Source: Streptomyces sp. NBC_01549 (GTDB lineage: Bacteria > Actinomycetota > Actinomycetes > Streptomycetales > Streptomycetaceae). From it: 64,000 bases of DNA. The notes below the pieces were generated by a model, which searched no databases, was not told where the DNA came from, and was given only the letters and a program-made list of their open reading frames with translations. Location: positions 682,001-746,000 of the forward strand of contig NZ_JAPEPW010000001.1 in assembly GCF_026339955.1 (NCBI RefSeq). The letters are read 5' to 3'. This document shows, one piece after another, positions 59,724 through 64,000 of the stretch; positions within the stretch are counted from its first letter, which is position 1, and the number at the start of each line of letters is the position of its first letter. The position numbers and the translations under genes are program-made.

Positions 59724-61061
59724 ATGGCGGACACCGACGACGGTGGCGTCGAGGAGATCGAGCAGGCCGAGGAGCTCGTGGCCCGTGTCGCGGCGATCGA
59801 TATCGCCAAGGCGTCGGGCATGGTCTGTGTGCGGGTGCCGCACGAGGACAAGCCCGGCAAGCGCGTGCAGCGGGTCTTCAACACCGTCGCGACCAGCGGC
59901 GCGATCCTGGACCTGGCCGACCACCTGGTCTGCCAGGGCGTCACCCGGGTGGTGATGGAGGCGACGTCGACCTACTGGAAGCCGTACTTCTTTCTGCTGG
60001 AATCGCGTGGTCTGGAGTGCTGGCTGGTCAACGCCCGTGACGTCAAGAACGTCCCGGGCCGGCCCAAAACCGACCGCCTGGACGCGGTCTGGCTGGCCAA
60101 GCTCACCGAACGCGGCATGCTCCGGCCCTCGTTCGTACCCCCGAAGCCGGTCCGTGAACTGCGCGATCTGACCCGGGCCCGGGCCGTCATGACCCACGAG
60201 CGCACCCGCCACAAGCAGCGCACCGAGAAACTCCTCGAGGACGCCCAGATCAAGCTGTCCACCGTGATCGCCGACATCTTCGGCGTCTCCGGCCGGGCCA
60301 TGCTGGAGGCACTGATCGCGGGCGAACGCAGCCCCAAGGCGTTGGCGGACCTGGCCCACGGCACCATCAAGGCCAGCCACAGCACCCTGGCCGAGGCCCT
60401 GACCGGCCGGTTCGAAGAACACCACGCCTTCATGTGCCGGATGCTGCTGGACACCGTCGACTACCTCACCGTGCAGATCGACAAGCTCACCGCCCGGATC
60501 ACCCTGCGTCTGGCCGAGCTGTCCACCACCGAGGACGACGAAGGCCCCGGACAGGGCACCCTCATACCGATCACCGACACCGAACGCCTCGACGAGATCC
60601 CCGGCGTCGGCCCCAGCACCGCGCAGGTCATCCTCGCCGAGACCGGCCTGGACATGACGGTCTTCCCCACCGCCGGCCATCTCGTGTCCTGGGCGAAACT
60701 CTCCCCACGCACCCTCCAGTCCGGAAACAAGAACACCTCCGGCCCCACCGGCAAAGGCAACCCCTGGCTCCGCGGCGCCCTCGGCGAAGCAGCAATCTCC
60801 GCCGCCCGCACCGACACCTTCCTCGGCGCCCGCTACCGCCGCATCGTCAAACGCCGCGGCCACATGAAAGCCCTGGTCGCCGTCGCCCGCTCCATCCTGG
60901 TCGCCGTCTGGCACCTCATGAACGACCCGACCGCCCGCTACCGAGACCTCGGCCCCGACTTCCACACCCGCAACCTCGACCCGGCCCGCAAGAGCCGCGA
61001 CCTCGTCCGCCAGCTCAAGGCCCTCGGCCACGACGTCACCCTCACCCCGGCAGCCGCCTGA
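59724..61061 (+). CDS. IS110-family transposase (DEDD recombinase)
   Basis: A 445-aa transposase. ATG at 59724 follows GGGAG. The RuvC-like N-terminal domain shows the acidic residues in AAIDIAKASG, RVVMEATSTYWKP and KTDRLDAVWLAKL. The C-terminal Transposase_20 domain has IPGVGPSTAQVILAETGL, then SWAKLSPRTLQSGN and TSGPTGKGNPWLRGALGEAA, with the conserved Ser expected to be the nucleophile. It appears full length and intact. The insertion lies between divergent araC-type and lhr genes. Confidence 0.93.
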   Translation: MADTDDGGVEEIEQAEELVARVAAIDIAKASGMVCVRVPHEDKPGKRVQRVFNTVATSGAILDLADHLVCQGVTRVVMEATSTYWKPYFFLLESRGLECWLVNARDVKNVPGRPKTDRLDAVWLAKLTERGMLRPSFVPPKPVRELRDLTRARAVMTHERTRHKQRTEKLLEDAQIKLSTVIADIFGVSGRAMLEALIAGERSPKALADLAHGTIKASHSTLAEALTGRFEEHHAFMCRMLLDTVDYLTVQIDKLTARITLRLAELSTTEDDEGPGQGTLIPITDTERLDEIPGVGPSTAQVILAETGLDMTVFPTAGHLVSWAKLSPRTLQSGNKNTSGPTGKGNPWLRGALGEAAISAARTDTFLGARYRRIVKRRGHMKALVAVARSILVAVWHLMNDPTARYRDLGPDFHTRNLDPARKSRDLVRQLKALGHDVTLTPAAA

Positions 61062-61161
61062 CATCCCACGACCCCACCGCCCCACACCAGCCCCCGACCG
61101 TCACCATCGAGGGGCTATCTCGCCATCCCCATCTGACCGTTGAGTTTTCCGGTCAGAGCGA

Positions 61162-61184
61162 TTGTCAGTGGCCGGGTGCAGGAT
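61162..61184 (+). promoter_or_regulatory. LexA-independent DNA-damage (PafBC-type) promoter of lhr
   Basis: TTGTCAGTGGC (61162-61172), spacer CGGGTG, then CAGGAT (61179-61184). The 11-mer is identical to those of recA and dinG-like; the -10 differs at its first base. Only 6 bp separate it from the ATG, so a leaderless or near-leaderless transcript is predicted. Confidence 0.8.
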
Positions 61185-61190
61185 GGACGC

Positions 61191-64000
61191 ATGGTCAGCT
61201 CCGCACACCGAGCCCTCGACGGCTTCTCCCCCGCGACCCGCGGCTGGTTCACGGGGGCCTTCTCCGCGCCCACCGCGGCCCAGGCCGGCGCGTGGAAGGC
61301 CATCGGCGAGGGCTCGGACGTGCTGGTGGTCGCCCCGACCGGCTCCGGCAAGACTCTGGCCGCGTTCCTCGCCGCGCTCGACCAGCTGGCCTCGACCCCG
61401 CCCCCGGCCGACCCCAGGAAGCGCTGCCGGGTGCTGTACGTGTCACCGCTCAAGGCCCTCGCGGTGGACGTGGAGCGGAATCTGCGCAGCCCACTGACGG
61501 GTATCCGGCAGGAATCGGTGCGCCTCGGGCTGCCCGAGCCCGAGGTGAAGGTGGGTATCCGCTCCGGCGACACCCCGGCCGCCGAGCGCCGAGCGCTGGC
61601 CACCCGCCCGCCGGACATCCTGATCACCACCCCCGAGTCCCTGTTCCTGATGCTGACGTCGGCGACGCGCGACGCGCTGACGGGCATCGAGACGGTGATC
61701 CTGGACGAGGTGCACGCGGTCGCGGGCACCAAGCGCGGTGCCCATCTCGCGCTCACCCTGGAGCGCCTCGACGAGCTGCTGCCCAAGCCCGCGCGCCGCA
61801 TCGGTCTCTCCGCGACGGTGCGTCCGGTGGACGAGGTGGCCCGTTATCTCTCGCCCCGCCGCAAGGTGGAGATCGTCCAACCGCCGTCAGGCAAGGAGTT
61901 CGACCTCTCCGTGGTCGTCCCGGTCGAGGACCTGGGCGAGCTGGGCGGCTCCCCGGTCGCCGACGGCAGTGAGGGCGCGGAGAAGCCCTCCATCTGGCCG
62001 CATGTCGAGGAGCGGATCACCGACCTCGTCCAGTCCCACCGCTCCACCATCGTGTTCGCCAACTCCCGCCGCCTGGCGGAGCGCCTGTGCAACCGGCTGA
62101 ACGAGATCGCGTACGAGCGGGCGACGGGCGAACCCCTGGCGGAGGCGCACGCCCCGGCCCAGCTCATGGGGGGCTCCGGCGCGGCCCAGGGCGCACCGCC
62201 CGTCATCGCACGGGCCCACCACGGCTCGGTCTCCAAGGAGCAGCGGGCCCTGGTCGAGGAGGACCTGAAGGCGGGGCGCCTGCCCGCCGTGGTCGCCACC
62301 TCCAGCCTCGAGCTCGGCATCGACATGGGCGCGGTCGACCTCGTCGTCCAGGTCGAGTCCCCCCCGTCCGTGGCCTCCGGCCTCCAGCGTGTGGGCCGCG
62401 CGGGCCACCAGGTCGGCGCGGTGTCCACCGGCGTCGTCTTCCCCAAGTACCGCGGCGACCTGGTCCAGGCGGCGGTGGTCACCGAGCGGATGCGCACCGG
62501 CTCCATCGAGTCCCTGCGGGTCCCCACCAACCCCTTGGACGTGCTGGCCCAGCAGCTCGTCGCCATGACCGCCCTCGACACCTGGCAGGTCGACGACCTG
62601 CTTGCCACGGTCCGCCGGGCGGCGCCCTTCGCCTCGCTGCCCGAGTCGGCGTTCACGGCCGTCCTGGACATGCTCGCGGGCCGCTATCCGTCCGACGCCT
62701 TCGCGGAGCTCAGGCCCCGCGTGGTGTGGGACCGCGTCGCGGGTACGGTCACCGGCCGACCCGGCGCTCAGCGCCTCGCCGTCACCTCCGGCGGGACCAT
62801 CCCCGACCGCGGGCTGTTCGGGGTCTTCCTCGCGGGCTCCGACCCCAAGAAGGGCGGCGGCCGGGTCGGTGAGCTCGACGAGGAGATGGTCTACGAGTCC
62901 CGCGTCGGGGACGTCTTCACGCTCGGCACGAGTTCCTGGCGCATCGAGGACATCACCCGCGACCGCGTCCTGGTCTCCCCCGCCCCCGGTGTCCCGGGTC
63001 GGCTCCCCTTCTGGAAGGGCGACCAGCTCGGCCGCCCGCTCGAGCTCGGCCGGGCGGTGGGCGCGTTCCTCCGCGAGGTCGGCTCGCTCCCCAAGGACGA
63101 CGCCCGTCTGCGGCTGCTCGCCGCGGGACTGGACACCTGGGCCGCCGACAACGTGCTGTCGTACCTCGCCGAACAGCGCGAGGCGTGCGGGCACGTCCCG
63201 GACGACCGCACGATCGTCGTCGAGCGGTTCCGTGACGAGCTGGGCGACTGGCGGGTGGTCGTGCACTCCCCCTTCGGCGCCCAGGTGCACGCCCCCTGGG
63301 CCCTCGCGCTGGGCGCCCGGCTCTCCGAGCGCTACGGCATGGACGCCCAGGTCATGCACGCCGACGACGGCATCGTGCTGCGCCTGCCCGACGCCGATGT
63401 GATGGGCCTGGACCTGCTCGACCAGGAGCCCACGAAGCTGGGCACGGAGTACGACGCGGAGCAGGCACCCGTCGGCGCGGCGGACGTCGCCTTCGACAAG
63501 GGCGAGGTCGACCAGATCGTCACCGACCAGGTCGGCGGCTCGGCGCTGTTCGCGTCCCGGTTCCGCGAGTGCGCCGCCCGCGCGCTGCTGCTGCCGCGCC
63601 GCAGCCCGGGAAAGCGCACCCCGCTGTGGCAGCAGCGGCAGCGCGCCGCCCAACTGCTCCAGGTGGCCAGCGAGTTCGGATCGTTCCCGATCGTCCTGGA
63701 GGCGGTCCGCGAATGCCTCCAGGACGTCTTCGACGTCCCCGGCCTCACCGAGCTGATGGGCGACATCGAGTCGCGCAAGGTGCGGCTCGTCGAGGTCACC
63801 ACGCCCGAGCCCTCCCCGTTCGCCCGCTCCCTCCTGTTCGGATACGTCGCTCAGTTCCTGTACGAGGGCGACTCCCCGCTCGCCGAGCGGCGCGCCGCCG
63901 CCCTGTCGCTGGACTCACGCCTGTTGGCCGAGCTCCTGGGCCAGGCCGAGCTGCGCGAGCTGCTCGACGCCGAGGTTCTGGCCGAGCTGGAGCGGGAGCT
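61191..64000 (+). CDS. lhr: Lhr-type large ATP-dependent helicase, N-terminal part
   Basis: At least 936 codons; it runs off the window end. ATG at 61191. Motif I is APTGSGKTLAAFLAAL, motif Ia VSPLKALAVDVERN, and motif II LDEVHAVAGTKRGAHL. Motif III is LSATVRPVDEVARYL; motifs IV-VI include STIVFANSRRLAERL, SSLELGIDMGAVDLV and LQRVGRAGHQ. After the two RecA domains come the winged-helix and Lhr-specific domains (PGVPGRLPFWKGDQLGRPLE). Lhr unwinds DNA/RNA hybrids and is damage-inducible in mycobacteria. No Shine-Dalgarno site precedes the ATG. It lies about 130 bp downstream of an IS110 transposase. Confidence 0.93.
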   Translation, partial: MVSSAHRALDGFSPATRGWFTGAFSAPTAAQAGAWKAIGEGSDVLVVAPTGSGKTLAAFLAALDQLASTPPPADPRKRCRVLYVSPLKALAVDVERNLRSPLTGIRQESVRLGLPEPEVKVGIRSGDTPAAERRALATRPPDILITTPESLFLMLTSATRDALTGIETVILDEVHAVAGTKRGAHLALTLERLDELLPKPARRIGLSATVRPVDEVARYLSPRRKVEIVQPPSGKEFDLSVVVPVEDLGELGGSPVADGSEGAEKPSIWPHVEERITDLVQSHRSTIVFANSRRLAERLCNRLNEIAYERATGEPLAEAHAPAQLMGGSGAAQGAPPVIARAHHGSVSKEQRALVEEDLKAGRLPAVVATSSLELGIDMGAVDLVVQVESPPSVASGLQRVGRAGHQVGAVSTGVVFPKYRGDLVQAAVVTERMRTGSIESLRVPTNPLDVLAQQLVAMTALDTWQVDDLLATVRRAAPFASLPESAFTAVLDMLAGRYPSDAFAELRPRVVWDRVAGTVTGRPGAQRLAVTSGGTIPDRGLFGVFLAGSDPKKGGGRVGELDEEMVYESRVGDVFTLGTSSWRIEDITRDRVLVSPAPGVPGRLPFWKGDQLGRPLELGRAVGAFLREVGSLPKDDARLRLLAAGLDTWAADNVLSYLAEQREACGHVPDDRTIVVERFRDELGDWRVVVHSPFGAQVHAPWALALGARLSERYGMDAQVMHADDGIVLRLPDADVMGLDLLDQEPTKLGTEYDAEQAPVGAADVAFDKGEVDQIVTDQVGGSALFASRFRECAARALLLPRRSPGKRTPLWQQRQRAAQLLQVASEFGSFPIVLEAVRECLQDVFDVPGLTELMGDIESRKVRLVEVTTPEPSPFARSLLFGYVAQFLYEGDSPLAERRAAALSLDSRLLAELLGQAELRELLDAEVLAELERE

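Larger units (their letters stand above)
59500..61130 (+). mobile_element. IS110-family insertion sequence (ends approximate)
   Basis: The transposase with about 220 bp of upstream and at most about 70 bp of downstream non-coding DNA. IS110 elements lack clear terminal inverted repeats and make no target duplication, so the ends given are estimates. The lhr promoter begins at 61162, so the right end must lie between 61062 and about 61155. Confidence 0.6.

Noticed and set aside
59245..61190. Exact ends or target duplication of the IS110 element
   Set aside because: IS110 elements have no clear inverted repeats or duplications and no second copy is in the window for comparison, so precise ends are not claimed.

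Overview
The window is high-GC actinobacterial chromosome, almost certainly Streptomyces. Codon third positions are strongly G/C, and many genes start with GTG or TTG. The gene order nrdJ-nrdR | lexA | dinG-like | siderophore genes | hflX | rshA | dapF | miaA | miaB | gluR/gluK | gluABCD | recX-recA is, from memory, the core-chromosome order of S. coelicolor around SCO5805 down to SCO5761. No rRNA, tRNA or CRISPR was found.

Layout. 0-4.7 kb: the B12-dependent ribonucleotide reductase (cut by the window edge) with its repressor NrdR, the SOS repressor LexA, and a DinG/XPD-type helicase. 4.8-11.5 kb: a four-gene NRPS-independent siderophore operon. 11.8-24.8 kb: a secreted S1 protease, HflX, a secreted M1 peptidase, the RelA/SpoT homologue RshA, DapF, MiaA, MiaB and small proteins. 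24.8-26.4 kb: a degenerate patch with scrambled fragments of CHAT-domain genes interleaved with antisense fragments. 26.5-38.7 kb: accessory genes (Ser/Thr kinase, acetyltransferases, secreted M1 peptidase, LysR next to a class-A-beta-lactamase-like hydrolase, Tat-exported metallo-hydrolase, TAXI binding protein) plus a deletion scar joining a response-regulator fragment to an antiporter fragment. 38.8-44.7 kb: GluK/GluR and the glutamate ABC importer gluABCD. 44.8-51.3 kb: an FAD monooxygenase, a cysteine dioxygenase-rhodanese operon behind a cysteine-coding leader peptide, and an HTH regulator-FtsX permease operon. 51.5-64 kb: recX-recA, membrane and transport genes, AzlCD with an AraC regulator, an IS110-family element, and the start of a large Lhr-type helicase that runs off the window.

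How parts work together. DNA damage and nucleotide supply are the main theme. LexA has a consensus SOS box in front of its own gene and recA has an imperfect one. recA, dinG-like and lhr share the identical 11-mer TTGTCAGTGGC followed 6 bp later by a -10 hexamer, the known LexA-independent (PafBC-type) damage promoter. In dinG and lhr the predicted transcript starts at or next to the start codon. nrdRJ carries two NrdR-box-like sites exactly 31 bp apart. A second theme is amino-acid and sulfur handling: gluRK/gluABCD, and cysteine dioxygenase-rhodanese controlled by a leader peptide that fits the leaderless Cys-rich attenuators of actinobacteria.

Short tandem repeats are unusually common in intergenic DNA (20-bp, 36-bp, 14-bp, 15/9-bp and 24-bp units) and as in-frame repeats near gene ends. 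The most noteworthy points are the PafBC-type promoter set, the cysteine leader peptide, the 20-bp repeat array beside lexA, the 18-bp palindrome before the HTH-FtsX operon, the possible IS110 bridge-RNA region and the scrambled CHAT locus.
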